Numbered from the stretch's first letter, positions 18,837 to 28,834 are shown. The stretch: DNA of 64,000 bases from Pseudidiomarina indica (GCF_900104245.1 NZ_FMXN01000007.1:62001-126000), one strand, 5' to 3'. Translations and numbers: made by a program. The notes: generated by a model from the sequence alone, not told the origin.

Positions 18837-20495
18837 ATGAATCATTGGTTTAAATCAGGAAAACCCTATATTTGGCTCACTGCTGGCGCAGTCAGTGTCA
18901 GCCTTATCGCAGTATTAGGGTTGCTTGCTCTCATTGCTTGGCGGGGATTGTCTTACTTCTGGCCCGCAGCAATTTATGAACTGGAAGTAACGGCGCAAGA
19001 TGGCTCCACACAAGTCATCATCGGTGAAATTTATGATCGCGAAGAGGTCTCCTATGAGCGTCTTCAAGAGTCCGGTCTGGCGATTGCGGGCGATGGCGAT
19101 GAGATGTTAGAGCGCTGGCTGCTGAAAGTTGGTAACCGCGAGTTGGTGCCCTTGGATTTTATGTGGGTGCTGGCGCCGCAGGTGGTCCGTCAGGATACTC
19201 CTAAAGATCTTGCAGTATTGGAACGTGCGAAAGACGGTAACTTTTATGGTTACATTGTTGATGTGCTTGAAAATGGGCAGTCAGTAGTGACCGCAGATCA
19301 CTCCATTCGGGACGTGCTCGCAGAACGAATCGAACGAGCGGTTCAACTGAGTGAGCAAGCTGCCGATCTGCAACAAGGCGATATTGGCGCCATTAACTAT
19401 CAACTGAATCGTTTGCGGTTGGAACGTCGTTCGTTGGGCTTAGAAGAACAATTGACGCCTGCGGAAGAACAACGGATTCAAGCAGAAGAAACCGCTCTGC
19501 AACAACAATATCAGGAACTTGAAAAAGTCCTATTCACCTATCGCGAAGAAGCCAATCGCGATAGTGTGGTGGTTCGTGATATGCGGGGAATCGATGTCGA
19601 AATTCCGATGTATCGGGTGCTGGATGTCGCTTATCCAAATGATATGGGCGTGTTCAGTAAGCTGGGGCACTTTTTCGGTCAAGTCGGTAAGTTCGTGACA
19701 GAAGATCCGCGCGAAGCCAACACCGAAGGTGGGGTGTTCCCAGCCATCTTTGGTACCGTGTTTATGGTGCTATTGATGTCGGTGATTGTGACTCCTTTCG
19801 GTGTTATTGCTGCTGTATATCTGCATGAATATGCGGGTAAAAACACCATTACTCGGTTGATTCGGATTGCGGTGATTAACTTAGCTGGGGTGCCTTCCAT
19901 TGTTTATGGGGTATTTGGCTTAGGTTTCTTCGTATACATGGTGGGCGGCAGTCTCGACCAAATCTTCTACCCGGAAGCGTTACCTAGCCCAACGTTTGGA
20001 ACGCCTGGGGTGATGTGGTCTGCCATTACCCTAGCAATTTTAACCTTACCGGTGGTGATTGTTTCCACCGAAGAAGGCTTGTCACGCATTCCGAGTAGCT
20101 TGCGTGAAGGAAGTTTAGCGCTGGGGGCAACGAAGGCTGAAACCTTGTGGCGCATTATTCTGCCGATGGCATCGCCAGCGATTATGACCGGGTTGATTCT
20201 TGCTGTCGCACGTGCGGCAGGTGAGGTCGCGCCGCTGATGTTGGTTGGGGTGGTGAAGTCAGCCCCAATGCTACCTGTGGATGGTAACTTCCCTTACTTC
20301 CACCTGGATAGAAAGTTTATGCATTTAGGCTTCCATATTTATGATGTTGGTTTCCAAAGCCCCAATGTGGAAGCAGCACGGCCGCTCGTTTATGCCACGT
20401 CATTACTGTTGGTGACAGTCATTGTCGGCTTGAACTTAACTGCCATTGGGGTCCGTAACCATTTACGTGAAAAATACCGCTCTCTGGAAAGTTAA
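18837..20495 (+). CDS. pstA: Phosphate ABC transporter permease PstA, long form
   Basis: This is the second membrane subunit of the phosphate importer. I choose the ATG at 18837 because GGGG sits 6 nt before it; the GTG at 18825 overlaps that site. A first membrane helix is at about residues 17-42. An extended soluble region to about 290 follows, with a likely coiled coil near 165-235 (NRLRLERRSLGLEEQL). The permease domain includes the loop SLALGATKAETLWRI. At 552 residues it is nearly twice E. coli PstA (296), paralleling the long PstC. The two insertions may interact. Confidence 0.92.
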   Translation: MNHWFKSGKPYIWLTAGAVSVSLIAVLGLLALIAWRGLSYFWPAAIYELEVTAQDGSTQVIIGEIYDREEVSYERLQESGLAIAGDGDEMLERWLLKVGNRELVPLDFMWVLAPQVVRQDTPKDLAVLERAKDGNFYGYIVDVLENGQSVVTADHSIRDVLAERIERAVQLSEQAADLQQGDIGAINYQLNRLRLERRSLGLEEQLTPAEEQRIQAEETALQQQYQELEKVLFTYREEANRDSVVVRDMRGIDVEIPMYRVLDVAYPNDMGVFSKLGHFFGQVGKFVTEDPREANTEGGVFPAIFGTVFMVLLMSVIVTPFGVIAAVYLHEYAGKNTITRLIRIAVINLAGVPSIVYGVFGLGFFVYMVGGSLDQIFYPEALPSPTFGTPGVMWSAITLAILTLPVVIVSTEEGLSRIPSSLREGSLALGATKAETLWRIILPMASPAIMTGLILAVARAAGEVAPLMLVGVVKSAPMLPVDGNFPYFHLDRKFMHLGFHIYDVGFQSPNVEAARPLVYATSLLLVTVIVGLNLTAIGVRNHLREKYRSLES

Positions 20496-20540
20496 GCGAG
20501 CAACGGAAAACAATTTGATTAGTGCAAAAGGTTGATACAT

Positions 20541-21359
20541 ATGATTTCGGTCACTCCAACTAGCAGTCATACCGAGAATTTAGACTTGGCAAATTTAACG
20601 GCAGAACAGACGGCGTTGTCGATTCGTCATTTAAATTTGCATTACGGGGACGCGCAAGCGTTGTACGACATTTCGATGATGATTCCCAAGAATCAGGTCA
20701 CCGCGTTTATCGGCCCGTCAGGGTGTGGTAAGTCAACGTTGCTGCGTTGCATTAACCGCATGAACGATTTAGTTGAAATCTGTCGCGTATCGGGTGAGAT
20801 TTTATTGCATGGAAAAAACATTTATGACAAAGATGTTGATGTGGCAGCGTTGCGACGTCAGGTAGGGATGGTGTTCCAGCGTCCTAATCCGTTTCCTAAA
20901 TCCATCTATGAAAACGTGGTGTATGGCATGCGCTTACAAGGTGTCAACGATCGCCGCACGCTGGATGAGGTGGTTGAGCGCTCACTGAAAGGCGCAGCCT
21001 TATGGGATGAAGTCAAAGATCGGTTAAATGAATCGGCATTTGGTTTGTCGGGCGGGCAACAACAGCGGTTGGTGATTGCCCGAGCCATTGCTATTGAGCC
21101 AGAAGTGCTCTTGTTGGACGAACCAACCTCGGCCTTGGACCCCATTTCGACACTAACGATTGAAGAACTCATTACCGAGTTGAAGAAACAATTCACCGTC
21201 GTTATTGTGACGCATAACATGCAACAGGCTGCGCGTGTGTCGGACCAAACTGCGTTTATGTATATGGGCAAGCTCATTGAGTATGCAGATACTAACACGC
21301 TGTTTACGACGCCCGCACAAAAGCAAACGGAAGATTACATTACCGGTCGTTATGGTTAA
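20541..21359 (+). CDS. pstB: Phosphate ABC transporter ATP-binding protein
   Basis: PstB powers phosphate import. I take the ATG at 20541, with AAGG 9 nt upstream, rather than the TTG at 20532. The Walker [10 protein letters not shown] is at about 58-66, then the Q-loop ([10 protein letters not shown]), the signature [14 protein letters not shown], the Walker [12 protein letters not shown] and the switch His in [13 protein letters not shown]. An N-terminal extension of about 25 residues precedes the usual start of the fold. phoU follows after 12 nt. Confidence 0.96.
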   Translation: MISVTPTSSHTENLDLANLTAEQTALSIRHLNLHYGDAQALYDISMMIPKNQVTAFIGPSGCGKSTLLRCINRMNDLVEICRVSGEILLHGKNIYDKDVDVAALRRQVGMVFQRPNPFPKSIYENVVYGMRLQGVNDRRTLDEVVERSLKGAALWDEVKDRLNESAFGLSGGQQQRLVIARAIAIEPEVLLLDEPTSALDPISTLTIEELITELKKQFTVVIVTHNMQQAARVSDQTAFMYMGKLIEYADTNTLFTTPAQKQTEDYITGRYG

Positions 21360-21371
21360 TAGGAGTCGGAT

Positions 21372-22088
21372 ATGGATAAACTGAATATGAGCCGGCATAT
21401 TTCCGGTAAGTTTAATGATGAGCTGGAAGCGGTTCGTAACCAAGTGCTCAACATGGGCGGACTGGTGGAACAGCAGTTACGTGATTCCTTGCGTGCCATT
21501 GAAACCTCTGATCATGACTTAGCTGAGCAAATTTTGCAGCGTGATGCGGCGATTAATAAGTTGGAAATGCAAATTGATGAAAGCTGTGTGCAAATCATTG
21601 CTAAGCGCCAACCGGCGGCCAGTGACCTGCGTTTAATCATCGCCATTTTCAAAACCATTTCTGACTTAGAACGGATGGGGGATGAAGTTGAGCGAATTGG
21701 TCGGGTGGCGCTAGAAAGTTTCAGCAACGACCAGCAGGATTTCTTGGTCAGCCTAGAGAATTTAGGGCAGCAAGTCTTGGCCATGCTCCAAAAAGTATTG
21801 GATGCATTCGCTCGCATGGATCTCGATGCGGCGGTTGAGGTGCACCAAATGGATGCCCTGGCAGATCGGCAGTATGAGGCTTTAACTCGCCAGTTGATGA
21901 CTTATATGATGGAAGATCCGCGCGGCATTCCGAAAGTCATGAATGTGTTATGGTCCGCCCGTTCATTAGAACGTATTGGTGACCGTTGCCAGAACATTGC
22001 TGAATACATTATTTTCTTTGTGAAAGGCAAAGACGTACGGCATGTGTCTTCTGATGCATTACGCCAGGCGTTAACAGGGCAACAGTAA
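21372..22088 (+). CDS. phoU: Phosphate signalling protein PhoU
   Basis: PhoU links the Pst transporter to PhoR and represses the Pho regulon when phosphate is plentiful. The 238-residue all-helical protein has the two three-helix PhoU repeats. Each carries a metal-binding-type motif: DLERMGDEVERIGRVA in the first and SLERIGDRCQNIAEYI in the second. It is the last gene of pstC-pstA-pstB-phoU, the order also found in E. coli. AGGAG upstream supports the start. Confidence 0.96.
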   Translation: MDKLNMSRHISGKFNDELEAVRNQVLNMGGLVEQQLRDSLRAIETSDHDLAEQILQRDAAINKLEMQIDESCVQIIAKRQPAASDLRLIIAIFKTISDLERMGDEVERIGRVALESFSNDQQDFLVSLENLGQQVLAMLQKVLDAFARMDLDAAVEVHQMDALADRQYEALTRQLMTYMMEDPRGIPKVMNVLWSARSLERIGDRCQNIAEYIIFFVKGKDVRHVSSDALRQALTGQQ

Positions 22089-22100
22089 TTTCATGGAAAG

Positions 22101-22129
22101 ACCCGCCTCGAAGAGAAGTTGAGGCGGGT
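22101..22129. terminator. Hairpin between phoU and rpiA
   Basis: The 9-bp perfect stem ACCCGCCTC / GAGGCGGGT lies between convergent phoU and rpiA. There is no long T-run on either strand (GTTC on plus, CTTTCC on minus), so termination efficiency is uncertain. Confidence 0.55.
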
Positions 22130-22161
22130 GTTCAACAGGGACTAGGTGGGTTAAGCCAAGC

Positions 22162-22830
22162 TTAGGTCAAGGTCACTTTTTCGATGCCGTTGCTACCAGC
22201 AATCAGAGCGATATCAGCACCACGTTTGGCGAACAAGCCGTTGGTGACGACCCCGACAATCCCATTCAATTGTTGTTCGAGCTGGACCGGATCAACAATA
22301 TCAAAGTTGTGCACATCTAAGATCACATTCCCATTATCGGTGGTAATGCCTTGGCGCCACACCGGGTCGCCCCCTAATTTCACGATTTCTCGTGCAACGT
22401 AAGAGCGAGCCATGGGAATGACTTCGACCGGAATTGGGAATGCTCCCAGCCGTCCCACCACTTTGCTGTTATCGACAATACAAATGAACTTATCAGCGAC
22501 CGCGGCAATGATTTTCTCGCGCGTCAATGCGCCGCCCCCGCCTTTTACCATGCGCAAGTGCGCATCAATTTCATCTGCACCATCAATATAGACAGGTAAG
22601 TCCGCCACATGGTTGAGCTCTAATACCTCAATGCCATGGGCTTTGAGCCGTGCGGTTGACGCTTCCGAACTGGAAACGGCCCCTTCGATGTCGTGCTTAC
22701 GTGTGGCGAGAGCATCGATAAAATAGTTCACAGTGGAACCTGTGCCGACGCCAATAATGGTGTTGGGCTCAATGAAATCTAAGGCAGCTTCAGCAGCTTG
22801 GCGTTTCAGCTCATCTTGGGTGCGGGACAT
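22162..22830 (-). CDS. rpiA: Ribose-5-phosphate isomerase A
   Basis: RpiA interconverts ribose-5-phosphate and ribulose-5-phosphate in the pentose phosphate pathway. I choose the ATG at 22830: it gives 219 residues, the same as E. coli, and a GGA lies upstream. A longer ORF begins at 22857. Substrate-binding motifs are GVGTGST (27-33), YIDGADEID (81-89) and [11 protein letters not shown] (96-106), with the likely catalytic Glu in the last. It is followed on the same strand side by fau, as in the E. coli neighbourhood. Confidence 0.96.
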   Translation of the reverse strand: MSRTQDELKRQAAEAALDFIEPNTIIGVGTGSTVNYFIDALATRKHDIEGAVSSSEASTARLKAHGIEVLELNHVADLPVYIDGADEIDAHLRMVKGGGGALTREKIIAAVADKFICIVDNSKVVGRLGAFPIPVEVIPMARSYVAREIVKLGGDPVWRQGITTDNGNVILDVHNFDIVDPVQLEQQLNGIVGVVTNGLFAKRGADIALIAGSNGIEKVTLT

Positions 22831-22876
22831 GCTAATTTCCATGGTTGGGGGGAACATGGCGCTAAAGTATACCCAG

Positions 22877-23485
22877 TCACTGACGAAAATCCCATACTTT
22901 CGATGGGGTAATGACCATCGCTAATGGAATATCCCAGGGTTGCGTGGGTAAGTGGTCAATGAATTGTTGGTCATAAGCCAAGCCGATCGGCAACAGCTGA
23001 TGTCGGCCTTGATACCAATGCTGCAAGGTGCGATCGTAATACCCACCGCCCATTCCCAAGCGGTTGCCTTGCGCATCAAAGGCAACCAGCGGGACTAAGA
23101 TAATCTCTAATTGCTGGATGGGCACCACCTCTTGCACGTTCAGCTGGGGTTCAGGAATGCCGAATTGATTGGTGTTCCAGCGGGTCTGGGAATGGAGTTT
23201 AAGAAAGAGCAAATGGCCGCGTCGAAATGGATGCAACACCGGTAACGATATTTGATGACCGTGATGTTGCAGTTGTTCGTTCAGCACGGCAGTTGGCAGT
23301 TCCGCCTTCACGCTGTAGTAACTGGCAATGGTGCGAGGAACCTGCAGTTCAGGCAGTGCGAGCAGGTGCTCACTCACTTGCTGCGCGGCGAGTTGTCGTT
23401 GAGCGTTGGTTTGACTGGCTCGTGCGTTGAAATACTGTTGGCGTAATTGCTGTTGGCTCACGGCGCTGTTATCCTTTTGAAACAC
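22877..23485 (-). CDS. fau: 5-formyltetrahydrofolate cyclo-ligase
   Basis: This enzyme converts 5-formyl-THF to 5,10-methenyl-THF using ATP and so recycles the inhibitory folate that arises from glycine cleavage and SHMT reactions. The 202-residue protein has the N-terminal basic segment and the family signature [24 protein letters not shown] near residues 133-157. In E. coli fau (ygfA) lies directly downstream of 6S RNA. Here a secreted amidohydrolase gene on the opposite strand intervenes. Confidence 0.93.
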   Translation of the reverse strand: MFQKDNSAVSQQQLRQQYFNARASQTNAQRQLAAQQVSEHLLALPELQVPRTIASYYSVKAELPTAVLNEQLQHHGHQISLPVLHPFRRGHLLFLKLHSQTRWNTNQFGIPEPQLNVQEVVPIQQLEIILVPLVAFDAQGNRLGMGGGYYDRTLQHWYQGRHQLLPIGLAYDQQFIDHLPTQPWDIPLAMVITPSKVWDFRQ

Positions 23486-23522
23486 GACCGATAATAATAA
23501 TTAGATAATAGAGAGTGCCTTT

Positions 23523-25091
23523 ATGATACGCCAACTCACGCAGTTGTTAACCCTCCTTCTTATCAGCATGTCGACGGCACTTGCCGCTCCACCCAAAGCT
23601 CCGCCACGAGGCGACCAAGGCGAAGGACCTTTCCCACGTTTGATCATCCGCGGAGCCACCTTAATTAATGGGGAAGGCGCGCCGGCACGAGGACCGGTTG
23701 ATATCGTGATTGAGCAAGATCGTATCGTGAATGTGGTGAGCGTGGGCTATCCAGGCGTTGCCATTCGGGAAGCTCAGCGTCCGCACGCCGAGCACGGTGA
23801 TAAAGAAATCGATGCCAGTGGTCATTATGTCTTGCCTGGCTTCGTCGATATGCATGGGCATATTGGGGGGTCTGCGAAGGATATTCCAGCAGAGTATGTG
23901 TTGAAGTTGTGGCTGGCACATGGGATTACGACAGTGCGCGAGCCGGGCAGTTTCAATGGGCTCGAATGGACTCGCTGGCATCAATTACAAGCCCAAGACA
24001 ATGCCATAGTGTCGCCCCGAATTATTCCTTATGTCGGTTTTGGTATGGGAGCCGAAAACCCTATTTTTAATGGGGAACAAGCCCGAGACTGGGTGCGTCA
24101 GGTGAAACAACAAGGCGCTGCGGGGATTAAGTTTTTTGGCGCCACCCCGAAAGTAATGGCGGCGGCCCTCGATGAAGCGCAGCAACAGCAGCTAGGGACT
24201 ATGATGCACCATGCGCAATTAAACGTGATGCGCACTAACGTGCTTGATTCCGCGCGCTTAGGGTTGGACAGCATGGAGCACTGGTATGGCTTACCAGAAG
24301 CACTATTTACTGACCGCACCATTCAAGATTATCCGCCTCATTACAATTACAACAACGAGCAAGACCGGTTTAGTGAAGCCGGCAAGCTGTGGCAGCAAGC
24401 GGCTGCTCCTGGCAGTGAAAAGTGGCAGGCAGTACGTGATGAATTAATCGCGCTCGATTTTACCATTAATCCAACCTTAACCATTTACGAAGCCAGCCGC
24501 GATCTCATGCGTGAACGGCGCGCAGTTTGGCACGATGAATACACCTTGCCTCAGTTGTGGGACTTTTTTACCCCCAGTCGCTATGCCCATGGCTCGTATT
24601 GGTTTGACTGGACCACCGATGAAGAAGTGGCATGGCGTAAAAATTATCAGCTGTGGATGACCTTCCTCAATGATTTTAAGAATCATGGTGGCCGTGTGAC
24701 CACCGGGTCGGATGCAGGATATATCTATAAAATTTACGGCTTCGGCTTTATCCGTGAATTGGAGTTGCTGCGTGAAGCAGGGTTTAACGCTTTGGAAGTG
24801 ATTCAAAGTGCGACCTTAAATGGTGCTGAAGCACTCGGATTAGCCGATGAGATTGGAAGTATCGTGCCGGGGAAAAAGGCCGACCTGATTATCGTGAAAG
24901 AAAATCCGCTAGCGAATTTTAAAGTGCTGTATGGAACTGGCCATTATCGTTTAAATGAAAACAACGAGCCGATTCGTACCGAGGGTATTCGGTATACCAT
25001 AAAAGACGGCATCATTTATGATGCGCAAGAGTTGCTTGCTGATGTGCGGCGGATTGTTGCGGCGGAAAAAGCGGCGCGTGAATCACAATAA
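23523..25091 (+). CDS. Secreted amidohydrolase (imidazolonepropionase-like)
   Basis: This 522-residue protein has a signal peptide (cleavage near ALA-APP) followed by a proline-rich segment. The composite amidohydrolase fold has the metal ligands HGH in PGFVDMHGHIGG, a possible Lys ligand in AAGIKFFGA, His in MMHHAQLN and MEHWYG, and the Asp in TTGSDAGYIY. A C-terminal beta-sandwich segment (PGKKADLIIVKENP) closes the fold. Relatives include Xaa-Pro dipeptidases and other periplasmic amidohydrolases, so peptide or amide breakdown is likely, but the substrate is unknown. It stands between fau and 6S RNA, convergent with the latter. Confidence 0.85.
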   Translation: MIRQLTQLLTLLLISMSTALAAPPKAPPRGDQGEGPFPRLIIRGATLINGEGAPARGPVDIVIEQDRIVNVVSVGYPGVAIREAQRPHAEHGDKEIDASGHYVLPGFVDMHGHIGGSAKDIPAEYVLKLWLAHGITTVREPGSFNGLEWTRWHQLQAQDNAIVSPRIIPYVGFGMGAENPIFNGEQARDWVRQVKQQGAAGIKFFGATPKVMAAALDEAQQQQLGTMMHHAQLNVMRTNVLDSARLGLDSMEHWYGLPEALFTDRTIQDYPPHYNYNNEQDRFSEAGKLWQQAAAPGSEKWQAVRDELIALDFTINPTLTIYEASRDLMRERRAVWHDEYTLPQLWDFFTPSRYAHGSYWFDWTTDEEVAWRKNYQLWMTFLNDFKNHGGRVTTGSDAGYIYKIYGFGFIRELELLREAGFNALEVIQSATLNGAEALGLADEIGSIVPGKKADLIIVKENPLANFKVLYGTGHYRLNENNEPIRTEGIRYTIKDGIIYDAQELLADVRRIVAAEKAARESQ

Positions 25092-25096
25092 GGGGT

Positions 25097-25280
25097 GACT
25101 ACCCAGAATGCCGCTGCGGTGCCTTGGCCCTTGAACCCACTGGTTCAAGGCGGGGCGCAATAAGCGTGACTTAAGGCTTCTCGATACTGGTCGAGCTTGC
25201 ACAATGGTCACGCAGTGAACCCCTAGATTACTAGCATCGGCTCAGGGACATCGGCTTGCTGGCGAACATCCCAGGTAGTC
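25097..25280 (-). ncRNA. ssrS: 6S RNA
   Basis: 6S RNA mimics an open promoter and binds sigma70 RNA polymerase in stationary phase. On the minus strand the 184 nt begin GACTACCTGGGATGTTCGCC and end with the complementary CATTCTGGGTAGTC, forming the closing stem. Internal conserved pieces match E. coli 6S: GTCCCTGAGCCGAT, TCGAGAAGCCTTAAG and the hairpin CCTTGAACC / GGTTCAAGG. It lies directly downstream of zapA on the same strand, the usual location. Confidence 0.95.
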
Positions 25281-25292
25281 ATAGTAACTAGT

Positions 25293-25598
25293 TTAACGTC
25301 TTGGTCGCTGCTCTGCCATGACTTGCTCGAGCGTTTCTTGCAGAATTTTTAGTTTTTCTTCGAGATCTGCGATGCGTTGTTGTAAACGCTGCTCATGTTG
25401 CGCAAATTCATGACACAAGTTTAATCCGGCCATGACAGCAATTTGCTCTGGATTCGATAACTTGGTGTTATTCCGAATCGTTTCTAGTTTCGCATTCAAT
25501 CGGTCGGCAGCGTGCTGCAAGGCGACTTCTTGCCCGGCTGGACAATTAACCTTGTAATGACGTTCCATCAAACGAATATCCATGGCGCGTTGAGTCAT
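25293..25598 (-). CDS. zapA: Cell division protein ZapA
   Basis: ZapA bundles FtsZ protofilaments at the division ring. The 101-residue protein has the N-terminal globular part (VDIRLMERHYKVNCPAGQE, AADRLNAKLETIR) and a long C-terminal coiled coil (about 60-98, QRIADLEEKLKILQETLEQV). The neighbours ygfB (divergent) and 6S RNA (downstream) are as in E. coli. Confidence 0.93.
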   Translation of the reverse strand: MTQRAMDIRLMERHYKVNCPAGQEVALQHAADRLNAKLETIRNNTKLSNPEQIAVMAGLNLCHEFAQHEQRLQQRIADLEEKLKILQETLEQVMAEQRPRR

Positions 25599-25735
25599 GC
25601 CGAATCCTCTACAATAATACGAATTTAATCGATCTTATTTACGACTATTATGCACCGAACGGCGGCGTTTGTCAGCTAGCCTGAGAAGCTTTGCGATGTT
25701 AGGATGACAGGACTGAAACGAGAGAGTAAGAGATT

Positions 25736-26323
25736 ATGTCAGAACAAGGGGGCGATCGAGCCCAACTGCTCAACTATGAGCACCTTTCCGAATTATTGGA
25801 GCAGCAAGATATTCTTCCCTCGGCTGCAGAAGTTCACGGCATCATGACCGGAATGATTGCGGGTGGGGCACAAATCCATCAGCCTGAATGGCTGGTATTG
25901 CTGAGTGACTTAATTCATGAGGGCGAATCATTCAAACCTCAGTCGCGTGATTTATTGCAACGTTTGGCCGAGTTGGTTATGACTGACCTGCAGGATACCG
26001 ACCTGAGCTTTAACATCCTGTTGCCCAAAGACCATGAGTCTTTAGCCGAACGTTTAAATGCGCTCATTCATTGGGTGCAATCATTTTTGGTAGGGTTTGG
26101 AGTGAACCAAACGCACCTGACCGAGCTTTCCAGTGATGTTCGCGAAGTGATTGATGATTTTGTTGAAATTGCCAAGTTAGATTTTATGGTTGATGAGGAC
26201 GACGAAGCCGAGCGTGCTTACTTTGAGGTAGTCGAGTATTTACGGATGTCGGCTCTGCTATGCTTTAACGAGCTCGGACTCCGCGGGGATTCCCCGCGAG
26301 ACACGAATCGTACGCTTCATTAA
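25736..26323 (+). CDS. ygfB: YgfB/UPF0149 family protein
   Basis: This 195-residue, acidic and mostly helical protein belongs to the YgfB/YecA (UPF0149) family. The family features visible are the HGIMTGMIAGG segment near residue 35 and WVQSFLVGFG near 115. No catalytic residues are evident and the molecular role in this organism is unclear. It heads the ygfB-pepP-ubiH-ubiI cluster, in the same order as E. coli, and pepP starts 31 nt downstream. Confidence 0.92.
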   Translation: MSEQGGDRAQLLNYEHLSELLEQQDILPSAAEVHGIMTGMIAGGAQIHQPEWLVLLSDLIHEGESFKPQSRDLLQRLAELVMTDLQDTDLSFNILLPKDHESLAERLNALIHWVQSFLVGFGVNQTHLTELSSDVREVIDDFVEIAKLDFMVDEDDEAERAYFEVVEYLRMSALLCFNELGLRGDSPRDTNRTLH

Positions 26324-26354
26324 TCTCTGACATCGATATAACGTGGTGAAGAAC

Positions 26355-27671
26355 ATGCTCATTCCTTTAAGTGAGTTTCAGCAACGCCGTGAGCAACTGT
26401 TAAAGCGCCTTGCCGCAACTGGAACGAAAGCCATCGCCGTGCTTGCTAGCGCGCAGTTACAAACGCGTAGTCGTGATACGGAATTTCCTTTCCGCCAAGA
26501 CAGTGATTTTTATTATTTGACCGGCTTCAATGAGCCCAATGCTTTGTTAGTGTTGGTACCTCATGCAGACCATCCGGTGCAATTGTTTTGTCAACCGAAT
26601 GATCCCCAAGCCGAGGTGTGGCAGGGGCGTCGACTCGGTACCGAGCGTGCCGTGGCTGAGCTTGGGGTGGATTATTGCGCATCTATTGAGGATGTATCGC
26701 AACACTTACTGCGCCTGCTAGACGGGGTCGAGCGGGTTTATCATGATCACCAAAACGAACGCTTGACCCAACAGCTCTTGGGCGCAGCAGCAGAATTGCG
26801 CCAAGCACCGAAGCGCGGGTTACAAGCCCCGCAAGGATGGCTTGATTTACAACCTTGGTTGGCCGATATGCGCATGATTAAGAGCGAGCAAGAGCTTGCG
26901 GTGATGCGCAAGGCAGCAGCAATCAGTGTATTAGGTCATCAGCGCGCAATGCGCTTTGCACAGCCCCTGCGGTATGAATACCAAGTGGCAGCAGAAATCC
27001 ATCATGAATTTGCTATGCATGGCGCGTTATCACCAGCGTACAATACCATTTGCGGGGCCGGTGAAAATGCCTGTATTTTGCACTACACGGATAACAATGC
27101 TCAGCTGCAGGACGGTGATTTGTTGTTGATTGATGCCGGGGCTGAATACTTAGGGTATGCGGGTGATATTACGCGAACTTTCCCAGTAAACGGCCGTTTT
27201 ACCCCGCCGCAACGCGACCTTTATAACGTGGTATTGGCCGCACAAGAAGCAGCCCTACAAACGTTGCGGCCCGGCAGCGATTTGGCCGCAGCATTATCGG
27301 CCGCTGGCGCCCAACTCACGGAAGGGCTCTACGAGCTCGGAATTTTGCAAGGCTCCTTAGCCGAGCTGCAAGCCACACAAGCGTATCGGCCATTCATGAT
27401 TCATGGATTGGGGCATTGGCTCGGGTTGGATGTTCATGATGTTGGCACCTATAGTTCAGCAGGGAAGAATCGTACTTTTGAACCTGGCATGGTGCTTACC
27501 ATTGAGCCGGGAGTCTATATTCCGCATGGCATGCCGGGGGTTGATTCCCAATGGCATGGAATGGGCATTCGTATTGAGGATAATGTGATCATTACCGCAT
27601 CAGGGTACGAGAATATGACCTCTGATGCCCCTAAAACAGTCGCTGAGATTGAACAATGGATGGCACCGTAA
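26355..27671 (+). CDS. pepP: Xaa-Pro aminopeptidase P
   Basis: PepP removes N-terminal residues that precede proline. I take the ATG at 26355 (MLIPLSEF), giving 438 residues against 441 in E. coli; the GTG at 26343 is less likely. The N-terminal domain is followed by the pita-bread catalytic domain. Dimetal ligands are seen as DAGAEYLGYAGDITRTF (two Asp), GLGHWLGLDVHD (His), TIEPGVY (Glu) and RIEDNV (Glu). Its stop overlaps the ubiH start by 16 nt, which implies translational coupling. Confidence 0.95.
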   Translation: MLIPLSEFQQRREQLLKRLAATGTKAIAVLASAQLQTRSRDTEFPFRQDSDFYYLTGFNEPNALLVLVPHADHPVQLFCQPNDPQAEVWQGRRLGTERAVAELGVDYCASIEDVSQHLLRLLDGVERVYHDHQNERLTQQLLGAAAELRQAPKRGLQAPQGWLDLQPWLADMRMIKSEQELAVMRKAAAISVLGHQRAMRFAQPLRYEYQVAAEIHHEFAMHGALSPAYNTICGAGENACILHYTDNNAQLQDGDLLLIDAGAEYLGYAGDITRTFPVNGRFTPPQRDLYNVVLAAQEAALQTLRPGSDLAAALSAAGAQLTEGLYELGILQGSLAELQATQAYRPFMIHGLGHWLGLDVHDVGTYSSAGKNRTFEPGMVLTIEPGVYIPHGMPGVDSQWHGMGIRIEDNVIITASGYENMTSDAPKTVAEIEQWMAP

Positions 27672-28834
27672 ATTATCCCATCGTGATAGCTGGTGGCGGC
27701 CTGGTCGGCGCCTTGACCGCATTGCTTATCGCACGGCAACGGCGAGATTGGCCGATTTTGGTGTTGGAGCCCAGTGCGGCTGGGCCTGCTCAGGATAAAC
27801 GCACCTTGGCGCTGGCGGCGGCGACGGTGCAGGTGTTGCGTAACTTGGGTGTATGGGAGCCGATTGCCCCGCATGGGTGTGCCATCGAGCACATTCACGT
27901 GAGTGATCGCGGCCACCTAGGGATGACTCGTTTGCATGCCCATCAGCATGGTGTACCAGCAATGGGTGAAGTGATTGCTGCCGCAACCCTGAACGAGGCT
28001 CTCTATCAAGCTTGTTTAGCCGAACCCAATATCCATTGGTGTGGAGGAGCTCGGTTCACTGCGGCGACACCTCATGAAGCATTGATTGACGTTAGCTACC
28101 AACAAGGTGAGCAAGCCCAGCATTGCACAGCGCAACTGTTGATCGGTGCTGACGGGCAACGCTCGCAAGTACGGCAGGATGCCGGCATACCGGTACAGGT
28201 GACCGATTATAAACAGTTTGGCATTATCGCGACGTTGAGTTTATCTGAGGACTTAAATGGCTGGGCGTACGAGCGGTTTACAGAATCCGGCCCGCTAGCC
28301 TTATTACCGCTGCCAAACCAACAAGCCAGTTTGGTCTGGAGTTTAACCCCGGACGTAGCTCAGCAAGTGATGAGCTTCACTGATGCAAAGTTTTTAGCAG
28401 CCTGCCAAACGGCGTTTGGCTATCGAGCGGGGGCATTTTTAGCGACCACGGAGCGGGTTCAGTACCCGTTGCAGCTACACTTAGCCGAACGTCACATCAG
28501 TCATCGCCGCGTGATTATTGGCAATGCCTCGCATACTTTGCATCCCATTGCGGGGCAGGGGTTTAACTTAGGGGTTCGTGACGCCATTGCCTTGAGCGAA
28601 ATGCTCGTCCCCGCCGATGATCCAGGACGTTATCAGTATCTTGGAAATTATCAACGCCAGCGCCAGCAGGATTATCAGCATATTATTGGCCTCACGGATA
28701 GTTTAGTTCGTGGTTTTTCCAATCACTATGCGCCTCTTGTGATGGGGCGGAACTTGGCGTTGATGGGGCTGGATTGGTGTTATCCATTGCGCCATCGTTT
28801 TGCACGACAAACCATGGGATTTCAAGACGCATGA
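27656..28834 (+). CDS. ubiH: 2-octaprenyl-6-methoxyphenol hydroxylase
   Basis: UbiH is a flavin monooxygenase that hydroxylates C1 of the ubiquinone ring. The FAD-binding GGGLVG lies near residues 13-18, GADGQRSQVR near 160 and the second FAD motif GNASHTLHPIAGQGFNLG near 290. The 392 residues match the family. The start lies inside the pepP 3' end, and the stop overlaps the ubiI start (ATGA), so the three genes form a coupled operon. Confidence 0.93.
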   Translation: MDGTVNYPIVIAGGGLVGALTALLIARQRRDWPILVLEPSAAGPAQDKRTLALAAATVQVLRNLGVWEPIAPHGCAIEHIHVSDRGHLGMTRLHAHQHGVPAMGEVIAAATLNEALYQACLAEPNIHWCGGARFTAATPHEALIDVSYQQGEQAQHCTAQLLIGADGQRSQVRQDAGIPVQVTDYKQFGIIATLSLSEDLNGWAYERFTESGPLALLPLPNQQASLVWSLTPDVAQQVMSFTDAKFLAACQTAFGYRAGAFLATTERVQYPLQLHLAERHISHRRVIIGNASHTLHPIAGQGFNLGVRDAIALSEMLVPADDPGRYQYLGNYQRQRQQDYQHIIGLTDSLVRGFSNHYAPLVMGRNLALMGLDWCYPLRHRFARQTMGFQDA

